Assembly (NCBI RefSeq): GCF_029395535.1
Contig: NZ_CP113920.1
Coordinates: forward strand, 310,001 to 374,000
Reading direction: 5' to 3'
Length of the DNA: 64,000 nucleotides
DNA from: Bifidobacterium sp. ESL0732
GTDB taxonomy: Bacteria > Actinomycetota > Actinomycetes > Actinomycetales > Bifidobacteriaceae
Both the position numbers and the translations under genes were made by a program. Shown here piece after piece: positions 34,994 through 44,067 of the stretch; positions within the stretch are counted from its first letter, which is position 1; every line of letters starts with the position of its first letter. Under the pieces are notes generated by a model. That model saw nothing but the letters and a program-made list of their open reading frames with translations, was not told the origin of the DNA and did no database searches.

Positions 34994-36580
34994 ATGGTGA
35001 CCATGAGTGCGGATGCTACAGTAGGCTCGGACGGCAATGCTGCCATTCGCGGCGCTGCGGACGAAAGCCGGTACTCGGGTATTACGCCGGCGCTTGACGA
35101 AGTTCGTGAACTTGCTAAATCCGGCAAATACCACCGTATCCCGGTGATGCGCGAACTGCTTGCCGACCGCCTGACCACCATCGAGGTCATGCGCCGGGTA
35201 CGTGCCGCTTCCAATCACTGCTTCCTTCTGGAAAGTGCTGAAGCCGACCAGCGTATGGGACGCTACAGCTTCCTAGGATTCGCGCCGACGCTGGAACTGA
35301 CCTGCAAGGCTGGAGACTTGACCATCAAGCGCGTCGCTCCCGCTGGATCGAACGCCGATGACGTTGTGGTCGAACACAAACACGTCGACCACCCGAGCAA
35401 CGCCATACGCAAAGTGCTCGCCCAGTATTCCAGCCCGCGACTTGAAGGCTTTCCGCCCTTTGCCGGTGGCCTGGTCGGCTATTTCTCCTTTGGTTATTTT
35501 GCATACGCCGAGCCGACATTGCGGCAGGAAACCCGCGATCCGAAGGCGCTGCCCGATGTCGATCTGATGCTCTTCGACCAGCTCATTTCCTTCGATTCCT
35601 ACCGCCAGCGTCTGCAGCTCATCGCCGGCGTCGACACCAGCGATGTGGACGCCTCCTACGAACGCGCGGTGGGCCAAATCGAGGAAATGCAGCAAATCTT
35701 GGATCACGGCAAGCGCTATGACTTCAAGCCGCTGGAACTTGACGGCGAGCTGGAACTGACGCTTAACCGCGAACAATATGGATCGATGATCAACAAGGCC
35801 AAGGAACACATCTACGCCGGCGACATCTTCCAGGTCGTGCTATCCAACCCCAGCGTCGCTTCGGCTTCCGGAAGCCTGTTCGACGCCTATCGCCTGATGC
35901 GCGCCGAAAACCCCAGCCCCTACATGGTCTTCATGTCCAGCGATGACATCGAAATCGCCGCCGCCTCGCCCGAGACGCTGGTACGGCTCGAAGACGGCAA
36001 GCTCCTGACGTATCCACTCGCCGGAACCCGCCCGCGCGGCGCGACGCCGGAAGAGGACAAGCTCATCGAACAGGACCTTCTGAGCGACGAAAAGGAACTG
36101 GCCGAACACAACATGCTCGTCGACCTCGGACGCAATGACATCGGCCGCGTTTCCAAGCTCGGCAGCGTCGAAGTCGAACGGCTGCACGATATCCTGCGAT
36201 TCTCGCATGTCATGCATATTGGTTCCACGGTCGCCGGTCAGCTTGCCGACGACAAGGATGCGCTGGATGTCATCGATGCAGTACTGCCGGCCGGCACACT
36301 TTCCGGAGCGCCGAAAATCCGCGCCTGCCAGATTATTTCGGAACTTGAGGATTCCCCGCGCGACATCTACGGCGGAGCCATCGGCTACCTCGACTTCTCC
36401 GGCAACCTAGACACGTGCATCGGCATCCGCCTGGCCTTCAAACACAATGGCAAGGTCTGCGTGCAATCCGGCGCAGGCATCGTCGCCGATTCCAACCCCG
36501 ACAAGGAATTCGAGGAATGCCGCAACAAGGCGCTCGCCGTCGTGGACGCCATCAATCAAGCGAACGGAGGCATCGCATGA
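34994..36580 (+). CDS. trpE: Anthranilate synthase component I
   Basis: The 528-residue enzyme makes anthranilate from chorismate with ammonia from TrpG. The N-terminal region holds LLESAEADQRMGRYSFLGFAP, the Trp-feedback LLESA element, and the C-terminal catalytic half carries QVVLSNPSV, SPETLVRLEDGKLLTYPLAGTRPRG, LVDLGRNDIGRVS and LPAGTLSGAPKIRACQIISELE. ATG 34994 follows GAGGAGG at 5 bp; ATG 35003 would be too far. The gene is first in a T-box-controlled unit, and its stop overlaps trpG by four bases. Confidence 0.96.
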   Translation: MVTMSADATVGSDGNAAIRGAADESRYSGITPALDEVRELAKSGKYHRIPVMRELLADRLTTIEVMRRVRAASNHCFLLESAEADQRMGRYSFLGFAPTLELTCKAGDLTIKRVAPAGSNADDVVVEHKHVDHPSNAIRKVLAQYSSPRLEGFPPFAGGLVGYFSFGYFAYAEPTLRQETRDPKALPDVDLMLFDQLISFDSYRQRLQLIAGVDTSDVDASYERAVGQIEEMQQILDHGKRYDFKPLELDGELELTLNREQYGSMINKAKEHIYAGDIFQVVLSNPSVASASGSLFDAYRLMRAENPSPYMVFMSSDDIEIAAASPETLVRLEDGKLLTYPLAGTRPRGATPEEDKLIEQDLLSDEKELAEHNMLVDLGRNDIGRVSKLGSVEVERLHDILRFSHVMHIGSTVAGQLADDKDALDVIDAVLPAGTLSGAPKIRACQIISELEDSPRDIYGGAIGYLDFSGNLDTCIGIRLAFKHNGKVCVQSGAGIVADSNPDKEFEECRNKALAVVDAINQANGGIA

Positions 36581-37176
36581 TTACCATCGTCGACAACTAC
36601 GACAGTTTCTCCTACAACCTTTACCAGCTCATCGGCTCCATCGAACCGGACGTCAACGTGGTGCGCAACGACGACCTCGACGTCGCCGGTCTTGCGGCGC
36701 TTGGTTCCGATGGCATTGTGCTTTCGCCGGGGCCGGGCAAGCCCGCCGACGCAGGAATCTGCGAGGACGTGGTCCGCGAACTTTCCGGAACGCTGCCGAT
36801 CTTGGGCGTCTGCCTCGGCCATCAAGCCATCTGCGAGGCGCTGGGCGGCAAGGTCGTTCCCGCCGCCGAACTCATGCACGGCAAGGCCTCACCGGTCGAA
36901 CTTGACAACGATTGCCCCCTTTTCGCCGGGATGCCTGCGCGAATTCAGGCTGCGCGGTACCACTCGCTGGAAGCCGACAAAGCCACGCTGCCCTCTACGT
37001 TACGCGTCGTCGCCCACACTGCCGATTCCGACGAAATCATGGCCGTCCAACACGTCACCGATCCGATGTTCGGCGTCCAGTTCCACCCAGAAAGCATCCT
37101 GACGCCGCAGGGCAAGCAGATACTCAGGAATTTCATCGACGTGGTCGACCGATGGCGGGCGGGCAAGCGTCGGTGA
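36577..37176 (+). CDS. trpG: Anthranilate synthase component II (glutamine amidotransferase)
   Basis: The 199-residue class I amidotransferase supplies ammonia to TrpE. The catalytic Cys79 lies in ILGVCLGHQAICEALGG and the His-Glu pair in FGVQFHPESIL; IVLSPGPGKPADAG forms the oxyanion strand region. ATG 36577 overlaps the trpE stop (ATGA), so the two subunits are coupled. A separate PabA role is possible, as in many bacteria. A 131-bp gap precedes trpD. Confidence 0.95.
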   Translation: MITIVDNYDSFSYNLYQLIGSIEPDVNVVRNDDLDVAGLAALGSDGIVLSPGPGKPADAGICEDVVRELSGTLPILGVCLGHQAICEALGGKVVPAAELMHGKASPVELDNDCPLFAGMPARIQAARYHSLEADKATLPSTLRVVAHTADSDEIMAVQHVTDPMFGVQFHPESILTPQGKQILRNFIDVVDRWRAGKRR

Positions 37177-37307
37177 GCGGCTGTTGAACCGATAAGCTAG
37201 ATGTGCAGGTTCGGCAAGCGGAATATCAATGGTTCGCTCAGCGATATCGATAGTCATTAATCAATAAACCAATAAGTAAGTAAATCAATCACAAGGAAGT
37301 AATCAAC

Positions 37308-38354
37308 ATGATCAGTGAAGCAATCGTCAAAATCGTCAACAAGCACGACCTCACCTACGACGAGGCCTACCAGGCCATGAAGGAGATCATGGGCGGCAAA
37401 TCGACGCCGACCCAGAACGCGGCCTTCCTTGCGGCGCTTTCCACCAAGTCGGCCGAGGCCGAGACCATCGACGAGATCGCGGGCTGCGCGGCGGCCATGC
37501 GCGAACTGGCCACCCCGGTGCCGCACCCTGGCATCGAAACCATCGACATCGTTGGCACCGGCGGCGACGGCGCGAACACCTTCAACATCTCCACCACCGC
37601 GGCGCTGATCTCCGCGGCGGCCGGAGCCCACGTGAGCAAGCACGGCAACCGCGCGGCCAGCTCGCAGTGCGGCACCGCCGATTGCCTCGAAGCTCTCGGC
37701 GCGAACATCTCGCTGTCGCCCGATGAAGCGCTCGACCTGCTCAAGGCCGACAACTTCACCTTCCTCTTCGCCCAGCGCTACCACACCGCGATGCGCTACG
37801 TCGGTCCGATCCGCAAGGAGCTCGGCTTCCGCACCGTCTTCAACATCCTCGGGCCGCTGACGAACCCCGCCCGCCCCGAGTACTTCCTGCTCGGCGTCTA
37901 CGACGAATACCTTGTGGAGCCCATCGCCCACGTGCTCGAAAGCCTTGGCGTCAAGCGTGCGCTGGTCGTCTACGGCCGCGACAAGATGGACGAGGTCTCG
38001 CTTTCCGCCGAAACCGCCGCCTGCGAGCTGCGCGACGGTGAATATCATCCGATGACGCTGACGCCTGAGGAATTCGGCCTCACGCGTTGCACCAAGAAGG
38101 ACCTGCTTGGCGGCACACCTTCGGAGAACGCAGCTATCACCCGCGCCATTCTGGGCGGCAAGGAGACCGGACCAAAGCTGGAAGCCGCGCTGTTCAACGC
38201 CGCCTGTGCGCTCTACGTTTCTGGGGTCGCCTCGTCGATTGGCGAGGGCGTGGAACTGGCCCGCGAGCAGATCGCCTCCGGTGCGGCGATGAAGACGCTT
38301 GAGGCGTTCGTCGCCGGTTCGCAGGCGTTTGCCAAGGCCGACGCAGATAAGTAA
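37308..38354 (+). CDS. trpD: Anthranilate phosphoribosyltransferase
   Basis: The 348-residue enzyme joins anthranilate with PRPP. It shows the TrpD PRPP motif [22 protein letters not shown], then [22 protein letters not shown] and [32 protein letters not shown] precedes ATG 37308. It is followed by a 295-bp gap with 61-bp repeats before trpC, unusually long for the inside of an operon, so a second promoter for trpCFBA is possible. Confidence 0.96.
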   Translation: MISEAIVKIVNKHDLTYDEAYQAMKEIMGGKSTPTQNAAFLAALSTKSAEAETIDEIAGCAAAMRELATPVPHPGIETIDIVGTGGDGANTFNISTTAALISAAAGAHVSKHGNRAASSQCGTADCLEALGANISLSPDEALDLLKADNFTFLFAQRYHTAMRYVGPIRKELGFRTVFNILGPLTNPARPEYFLLGVYDEYLVEPIAHVLESLGVKRALVVYGRDKMDEVSLSAETAACELRDGEYHPMTLTPEEFGLTRCTKKDLLGGTPSENAAITRAILGGKETGPKLEAALFNAACALYVSGVASSIGEGVELAREQIASGAAMKTLEAFVAGSQAFAKADADK

Positions 38355-38389
38355 GTAAGGGGCTGAGGGTTCTTCGGGCAACTGTTGGC

Positions 38390-38521
38390 GTCCGATTTCT
38401 TGCATTGGGACGCTGAGAAGCAAGAAAACGGCCGCTGAGCGGTTGTCAGTGTCCTGTTTCTTGCATTTCGGGCGTCTTGTGCAAGAAATGGGTTGCTGGG
38501 GATTCATCAGTGTCCGGTTTT
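38390..38521. repeat. Degenerate 61-bp tandem repeat inside the trp cluster
   Basis: GTCCGATTTCTTGCA (38390), GTCCTGTTTCTTGCA (38451) and GTCCGGTTTTTAGCA (38512) mark three units exactly 61 bases apart. Unit 2 can fold as TTTCTTGCA...TGCAAGAAA (stem of 9) and unit 1 as TTCTTG...CAAGAA. The gap 38355-38649 between trpD and trpC holds no gene. Confidence 0.75.
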
Positions 38522-38649
38522 TAGCACAACTTATAGCGGATGCTAGAAAGTGGCCATTGATGGCGATTCGGTAGTGGCTCCGATGGATGTATGCCGTTGT
38601 TTCGTAAGTGTATGGACGTTGATATCAATGATAAGAAGGTGCAAAGGTA

Positions 38650-39504
38650 ATGGCTGATTCCGAGAATATCCTGCAGCGCATCGCCGCGAAAACCCGCGAG
38701 CGTGTGGCCGAAGAGAAGGCGCAAACCCCGCAGGGCGTGGTGGAGGCGCAAGCCCGTGAAGTCGCCGCACAAAAGGTTGCGGCGGGGGAGACCGGCGACG
38801 CGGCGTTTCCGTTCGAGCGGGCGTTGAAGGCTCCGGGAATGAGCTTCATCTGCGAGCTCAAGCGTGCCTCGCCCAGCAAAGGCCTGATCGCGCCGGACTA
38901 TCCCTACCTCAGCATCGCCCGCGACTACGAAAAGGCCGGGGCGGCGGCCATCAGCTGCCTGACCGAGCCGACGTGGTTCAAAGGTTCCGACGAGCATATG
39001 CGGCAGGTCGCGGCGGCGGTCAGCATTCCGGTGCTGCGCAAGGATTTCATCATCGACGAGTACATGATTTATCAAGCCCGGGCTTGTGGTGCTTCGGCCG
39101 TTCTGCTCATCTGCTCGATTCTTGACGACCGACAGATTGCCGATTACGTCGCGCTCGCGCACGAGCTCGGCATGAGCGCGCTGGTGGAAGCTTATCAGCC
39201 GGACGAGGTGCCGCGTGCTATGGCTGCCGGCGCCGGAATCATCGGTGTCAACAACCGTGACCTGCGCAATTTCGAGGTGGATTTCGAACGCAGCCTGCGT
39301 CTGCGCCCGACTGTCGGCCCGGACCGTGTCTTCGTTTCGGAGTCTGGCGTATACACCCGTGCCGATGTGGCGAGGCTCGAGGAAGCAAACGTGGACGCGG
39401 TGCTGATCGGAGAGACGCTGATGCGTGCGCCGGACAAGGCCGCGGCGCTCGCGGAACTTCGTGGCGGCCTGGTCAATAAGCCAACGTCTGCTGCGGAAAA
39501 GTAA
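38650..39504 (+). CDS. trpC: Indole-3-glycerol phosphate synthase
   Basis: The 284-residue TIM-barrel enzyme closes the ring of CdRP to indole-glycerol phosphate. It shows [13 protein letters not shown] (catalytic Lys), [38 protein letters not shown]-type strand (here GASAV), [25 protein letters not shown] and [26 protein letters not shown] precedes the ATG. trpF follows after 11 bp. It is a stand-alone TrpC, not fused to TrpF. Confidence 0.95.
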   Translation: [284 protein letters not shown]

Positions 39505-39515
39505 GAGGCACAACG

Positions 39516-40319
39516 ATGGATAATTCGACAGCATCGACTCGACCTGCGTTTGAGGAATTGCACGATATCGACGTACCGTTTGAAGACGACGCAAGTATTT
39601 GTAATGCGATTGAAGAGCGTGAGTCTTCTAATAAAGGCGATGTAAATGTTGATGCCGCGGACGCCTATAAGGTCAAGCTGTGTGGGCTGAAACGTGAGCA
39701 GGATATGGACGCTGCCCTCGCAACCGGTACCGATGCCGTTGGATTCATTATCGATTTCCCGAAATCGCACCGTTCAATCACCCCAGAGCGAGTGGCCGGA
39801 CTGGTCAGGTACATGAAGGCTAAAGCCGACGAAACCGGGGTAAAGCCGCCGGCCGCGGTAGGAGTGTTCGTCGACCAACCGGCTGAACGCGTGGCCGCCG
39901 TCGCGCAGGACGCCGGCCTTGATGCGGTTCAGCTGCACGGCCACGAAGATGAGGATTATCTGGCCGAACTGCGCGAGCTGCTAACCCTGCCGATCATGCA
40001 GGCCTTCAAGGTGCGCGAGGCGATGGACGTCGCTCGGGCCCTGGAGTCGTCGGCCGACATGGTGCTGCTCGACGCGGGAGCGGGCGATGGCAAGACCTTC
40101 GACTGGTCACTCGTTCGTGATGTCAATCGTCCGTTCATGCTGGCCGGTGGCCTCACTCCGGACAATGTGGCCGAAGCCATCCTCACGACGCATCCGTTCG
40201 GCGTCGATATGAGCTCGGGCGTCGAAACCGACCGTCTCAAGGACCCAAGCAAAATGTTCGCCGCGGTTAAAGCCGTGCGAGACGTTTCGAAGAATGCGGA
40301 AGCCGGTGATCGATGGTAA
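39516..40319 (+). CDS. trpF: Phosphoribosylanthranilate isomerase with N-terminal extension
   Basis: The 267-residue protein carries a ~50-residue acidic, Asn/Ser-rich extension (locally AT-rich, ~39590-39655) before the TrpF barrel. The barrel starts YKVKLCGLKREQDMDAAL, with the catalytic Cys56, and the acid Asp186 sits in MVLLDAGAGDGKTFDW. GVFVDQPAERVAAVAQDAGLDAVQLHGHEDEDY and PFMLAGGLTPDNVAEAI are family segments. Many actinobacteria lack trpF and use PriA for both His and Trp pathways, so a dedicated TrpF is of note. The start at 39516 is the only good ATG near trpC; no internal Met precedes the barrel. Confidence 0.92.
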   Translation: MDNSTASTRPAFEELHDIDVPFEDDASICNAIEERESSNKGDVNVDAADAYKVKLCGLKREQDMDAALATGTDAVGFIIDFPKSHRSITPERVAGLVRYMKAKADETGVKPPAAVGVFVDQPAERVAAVAQDAGLDAVQLHGHEDEDYLAELRELLTLPIMQAFKVREAMDVARALESSADMVLLDAGAGDGKTFDWSLVRDVNRPFMLAGGLTPDNVAEAILTTHPFGVDMSSGVETDRLKDPSKMFAAVKAVRDVSKNAEAGDRW

Positions 40320-40446
40320 TGCGTAATTCGGCAACAAGGTTTACAGGATAGACGTTTCGATGCTTTAGCCGCCAAATCTGGCTACTATCAACGATATCAA
40401 CAACGTAATCAATAAAAAACCAGCTGTATATATTAAGGAGCAAATC

Positions 40447-41646
40447 ATGACCAATTCGCCCAATTCAAAAGGGCGCTTCGGCATCCACGGGGGCCAGTAT
40501 ATCCCGGAGACGCTGATGGGCGCCGTCAACGAGCTGGAGGAGGCCTACAACCATTACAAAAATGATCCGGACTTCCTCGCCGAGCTCGACGACCTCGAGA
40601 AGAAGTACGCCGGCCGTCCGTCGCTGCTGTATTACGCAGAGAACATGACCAAGGATCTCGGTGGTGCCAAGATCTATCTCAAGCGCGAAGACCTGAACCA
40701 TACCGGCGCGCACAAGATCAACAACGTGCTCGGCCAGGCGCTGCTCGCCAAGCGCATGGGCAAGACCCGCCTAATCGCGGAAACCGGCGCAGGCCAGCAC
40801 GGCGTGGCCACGGCCACCGTCGCGGCACTTTTCGGCATGGAATGCGTGGTCTACATGGGCCAGGTCGATATGGAACGTCAGGCGCTGAACGTTTACCGCA
40901 TGCGGCTCTTGGGTGCGGAAGTGCGCGGCGTCACCAGCGGCACTGGCACCTTGAAAGACGCGGTTTCCGAGACCTTCCGCGAATGGACGCGCCGTATTTC
41001 CGACACCCACTATTGCCTCGGCTCGTGCATGGGCCCGCATCCCTTCCCGACGATGGTGCGTGATTTCCAATCCGTCATTTCCAAGGAGGCACGAGAGCAG
41101 ATTCTCGAAGACGAAGGTAAGCTGCCCGCCGCGGTGATCGCGTGTGTTGGAGGCGGCTCCAATGCCATCGGCAGCTTCTACAACTTCATCGGCGATAAGG
41201 ATGTCAAGCTCATCGGCTGCGAGGCAGCAGGGCGCGGCATCGACACCGACCGCACCGCCGCCACCATGAACACCGGCTCGCTCGGCATCTTCCATGGCAT
41301 GAAGAGCTACTTCTGCCAGAACGAATACGGCCAGATCGCACCGGTCTATACGATTTCCGCCGGTCTCGATTACCCGGGCGTCGGCCCCGAGCATGCCGCG
41401 CTGAAGGATGCCGGACGTGCCCAATATGTCGCCATTACTGACGACGAGGCCGTCGACGCCTTCGAATATCTCAGCCGCACCGAGGGCATCATTCCGGCCA
41501 TCGAAAGCGCACACGCTGTGGCCTACGCCATGAAACTCGCGCCGACGTTGCCAAAGGACCAAAGTATCATCGTCACCCTTTCCGGACGTGGCGACAAGGA
41601 CGTGGCGGCCATCGCCCGCTACCGTGGGGAGGATCTTCATGACTGA
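40447..41646 (+). CDS. trpB: Tryptophan synthase beta chain
   Basis: The 399-residue PLP enzyme condenses indole and serine. It shows [36 protein letters not shown] with the PLP Lys90, [20 protein letters not shown], the phosphate loop [14 protein letters not shown] and LSGRGDKD. The length is standard TrpB1. AAGGAGC precedes ATG 40447. Its stop overlaps trpA by eight bases. The 127-bp gap from trpF has no gene. Confidence 0.97.
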   Translation: MTNSPNSKGRFGIHGGQYIPETLMGAVNELEEAYNHYKNDPDFLAELDDLEKKYAGRPSLLYYAENMTKDLGGAKIYLKREDLNHTGAHKINNVLGQALLAKRMGKTRLIAETGAGQHGVATATVAALFGMECVVYMGQVDMERQALNVYRMRLLGAEVRGVTSGTGTLKDAVSETFREWTRRISDTHYCLGSCMGPHPFPTMVRDFQSVISKEAREQILEDEGKLPAAVIACVGGGSNAIGSFYNFIGDKDVKLIGCEAAGRGIDTDRTAATMNTGSLGIFHGMKSYFCQNEYGQIAPVYTISAGLDYPGVGPEHAALKDAGRAQYVAITDDEAVDAFEYLSRTEGIIPAIESAHAVAYAMKLAPTLPKDQSIIVTLSGRGDKDVAAIARYRGEDLHD

Positions 41647-42580
41647 CAACAATGTTGACCAGAAGTATTTTGACGATGCGTATACTCGTGCCGCGGCCAC
41701 CGAGGCGCGTTTGTTCGCCGATAACGACCACGACGCGCAGGGTCCGCAGGATTCGCAGCAGCAGCCGGTCGCGCCTCGCACTTCGCGTATTGCGCAGGCG
41801 TTCACGGCTCCTGACGGCAGCCGCCGCAAGGCCTTTATCCCGTTTGTCACAATCGGCGATCCCTCGATTGCCCTGACCGAGAAGCTGGTTCCGGCCATGA
41901 TCGACGCCGGTGCCGACCTCATTGAACTGGGTGTTCCCTTCTCTGACCCGACGGCCGAAGGCCCGGTCATCCAGGAAGCGAGCAACCGCGCGCTTTCAGC
42001 CGGGACGACCACCGACGACGCTTTCGCACTGGTCGAGCGTTTGCGGGGCGAACACAAGATCGAGACGCCGATGGTCTTCATGACCTATTCCAACGTGCTC
42101 TATTCCTACGGTCTCGAACGTTTCGCACGCCGTGCAGCCGAAGTCGGGCTCGACGGCGTGATTCTGCCGGACGTTCCGCATGAGGAGAAACCCGAATTCG
42201 ACGAACCGCTGGCAGCCGAAGGTCTTGATTTGGTCAGCCTCATCGCGCCGACCTCGCACGAGCGCATCCGCAGCATCGCCTCCGACGCCAAGGGCTTCAT
42301 TTACTGCGTGAGCTCGCTTGGTGTCACCGGCGTTCGCAAGGAAATCACCAGCGATGTGGCCGGGATGGTGCGCGAGGTGCGTGCCGCCACCGACGTGCCC
42401 GCCGCCATCGGTTTCGGCATCTCCACTCCCGAGCAGGCCGCGAAAATGGCCGCCGATTCGGACGGTGCCATCGTCGGTTCGGCCATCGTGCGCATGGTCG
42501 GCAAGTACGGCGAGGATGCGGTCCCATATGTCACCGATTACGTCCGTTCGCTGGCTGAAGCAGTTCACGGGCTGAACTGA
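41639..42580 (+). CDS. trpA: Tryptophan synthase alpha chain with N-terminal extension
   Basis: The 313-residue protein is ~45 residues longer than usual. Residues 1-50 are Asp/Gln/Ala-rich without similarity to TrpA. The TIM barrel starts [22 protein letters not shown] and includes [26 protein letters not shown] (catalytic Glu and Asp region), [27 protein letters not shown] and [18 protein letters not shown] 41639 lies within the end of trpB behind GGGGAGG. A long-stem hairpin follows at 42619-42661, ending the trp unit. Confidence 0.95.
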   Translation: MTDNNVDQKYFDDAYTRAAATEARLFADNDHDAQGPQDSQQQPVAPRTSRIAQAFTAPDGSRRKAFIPFVTIGDPSIALTEKLVPAMIDAGADLIELGVPFSDPTAEGPVIQEASNRALSAGTTTDDAFALVERLRGEHKIETPMVFMTYSNVLYSYGLERFARRAAEVGLDGVILPDVPHEEKPEFDEPLAAEGLDLVSLIAPTSHERIRSIASDAKGFIYCVSSLGVTGVRKEITSDVAGMVREVRAATDVPAAIGFGISTPEQAAKMAADSDGAIVGSAIVRMVGKYGEDAVPYVTDYVRSLAEAVHGLN

Positions 42581-42618
42581 CTTGCTTAGACGATAATTAT
42601 TAGTAATTAGTAAGTAAG

Positions 42619-42661
42619 AAATCGCGGGTACATTCGTCATTGGACAGTGTACCCGCGATTT
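42619..42661 (+). terminator. Terminator-like hairpin after trpA
   Basis: AAATCGCGGGTAC (42619-42631) and GTACCCGCGATTT (42649-42661) form a perfect 13-bp stem with an ~17-nt loop. The U-tract is limited to the stem end. Confidence 0.65.
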
Positions 42662-42754
42662 GCGTTATTCCAAAGTTCATCATTTACCGATATTGCTGCA
42701 CGATGACATAGGCATGCATAATATGGAGGCGGATAATCGAGTGGGAAGCGGGGA

Positions 42755-43612
42755 ATGATGACTGCTTATATGGATCACAAGGATCTCGCCAACGAGGTCA
42801 TTGACGAGGCGCGAACGAAAGAAATCACGGACGCCGTGCATCGAGTGTTGGACGATATCGCCAAAGCCGAGGCCGCGTCAGGGCGTGAAACAGGATCAGT
42901 GAAGCTGCTCGCGGCCACTAAGACGCGTGATGTCGGCGAGATCATGGCCGCCATCGATGCCGGCGTTCGTATGATCGGCGAGAATCGTCCGCAGGAAATT
43001 TCGGCCAAGGCCGAAGGTTTGATTCGGCAGTGTGCGCAGCGCGGTTTCTCGTTGGGTGCTGCGGCGAACTCGCAGAATGCCAATGGTTCCAATGATTCTG
43101 CTGCATCTCAAACCGCTCCGGACGGCCACATTCCGTTCCACCTCATCGGCCAGCTGCAATCCAACAAAATCGGCAAGGTGCTGCCCTACGTCGATACCAT
43201 CGAATCGGTCGGTTCGCTTGACGAAGCGCAGAAAATCGCGCGTCGCGCCGTCGCACGCCATATCGTTGTTGGGGTGCTGATGGAAGTCAACGAATCCGGC
43301 GAGGCCTCGAAGTCCGGTTGTGAACCTGACGAAGCTGTGGATCTTGCCTATCGGATTGCCGCCATGGAAGGCTTGCAATTGCAAGGTTTGATGACCATCG
43401 GTGCCCACGTCGACGACGAAAAGACGATACGCAACGGCTTCGCGCACCTGCGTGGCACCCGCGACACGATTTTGAAGTCCGGTGAGCCTGGAACGGCACA
43501 ATGCCGCGAACTTTCGATGGGCATGACCCACGATATGGACTACGCCGTGGCTGAGGGCTCAACCATCGTGCGCGTCGGCACCGCGATTTTCGGCGAGCGT
43601 GCGTTTATCTGA
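42755..43612 (+). CDS. yggS: YggS/PROSC-family PLP homeostasis protein
   Basis: The 285-residue cytoplasmic protein binds PLP through Lys56 in VKLLAATKTRDVGEI and has no known enzymatic reaction; homologues buffer free PLP. Family segments are MIGENRPQEISAKAEG, FHLIGQLQSNKIGKVLPYVDTIESVGS, LMTIGAHVDDE and LSMGMTHDMDYAVAEGSTIVRVGTAIFG. Residues ~92-123 (bases ~43030-43125) are an Asn/Ser/Ala-rich insertion before FHLIGQLQSNK. It starts ATG 42755 or 42758 behind GAAGCGGGGA. Trp synthase upstream is a PLP enzyme, but the terminator between them argues against one operon. Confidence 0.92.
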   Translation: MMTAYMDHKDLANEVIDEARTKEITDAVHRVLDDIAKAEAASGRETGSVKLLAATKTRDVGEIMAAIDAGVRMIGENRPQEISAKAEGLIRQCAQRGFSLGAAANSQNANGSNDSAASQTAPDGHIPFHLIGQLQSNKIGKVLPYVDTIESVGSLDEAQKIARRAVARHIVVGVLMEVNESGEASKSGCEPDEAVDLAYRIAAMEGLQLQGLMTIGAHVDDEKTIRNGFAHLRGTRDTILKSGEPGTAQCRELSMGMTHDMDYAVAEGSTIVRVGTAIFGERAFI

Positions 43613-43643
43613 AATACTGATTTTTCAACGTTCGGGGAAGACG

Positions 43644-43997
43644 ATGAGAGAGCAAGTAAAAATGAGGGGAAACTCGGGCAGGAACAAGACCAAAGGCAAA
43701 GCCAACAATCGCGTCATCCGCGTCCGAGCGGTGGTCACCGGCTTGGTGCAAGGTGTCGGCTACCGGTATTTCGCGGTCAATGAGGCGCGTCGCTGCGGCG
43801 TGGCAGGTTGGGTACGCAACCGCCTCGACGGCTCGGTCGAAGTTGAGGCGCAAGGTGAGCAAAGTCTTGTCAGCGCGTTCGTCGAGCGGCTTGGCCATGG
43901 CCCGCAATGGGGACACGTCGACAAGGTAGAAACCAAGGAAATCCCGCTTTCCGACAACGAGAGCTTTGAATTCCGCGTCCGCCGCGACGCTATCTAA
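43644..43997 (+). CDS. acyP: Acylphosphatase
   Basis: The 117-residue protein has a ~25-residue basic N-terminal tail and then the acylphosphatase fold: VVTGLVQGVGYRYFAVNEA with catalytic Arg41, and GWVRNRLDGSVEVEAQG with Asn59. It hydrolyses acyl phosphates such as acetyl phosphate. ATG 43644 follows GGGGAAG; the frame extends upstream into yggS without need. The gene sits 31 bp after yggS and could be cotranscribed. Confidence 0.93.
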   Translation: MREQVKMRGNSGRNKTKGKANNRVIRVRAVVTGLVQGVGYRYFAVNEARRCGVAGWVRNRLDGSVEVEAQGEQSLVSAFVERLGHGPQWGHVDKVETKEIPLSDNESFEFRVRRDAI

Positions 43998-44067
43998 GAT
44001 TACGCATTTTCCGGTTTATTTCGGCTTTTCGCGCACCTAAGACGGGGAAGTGGCGTAGGCTGAAGGC

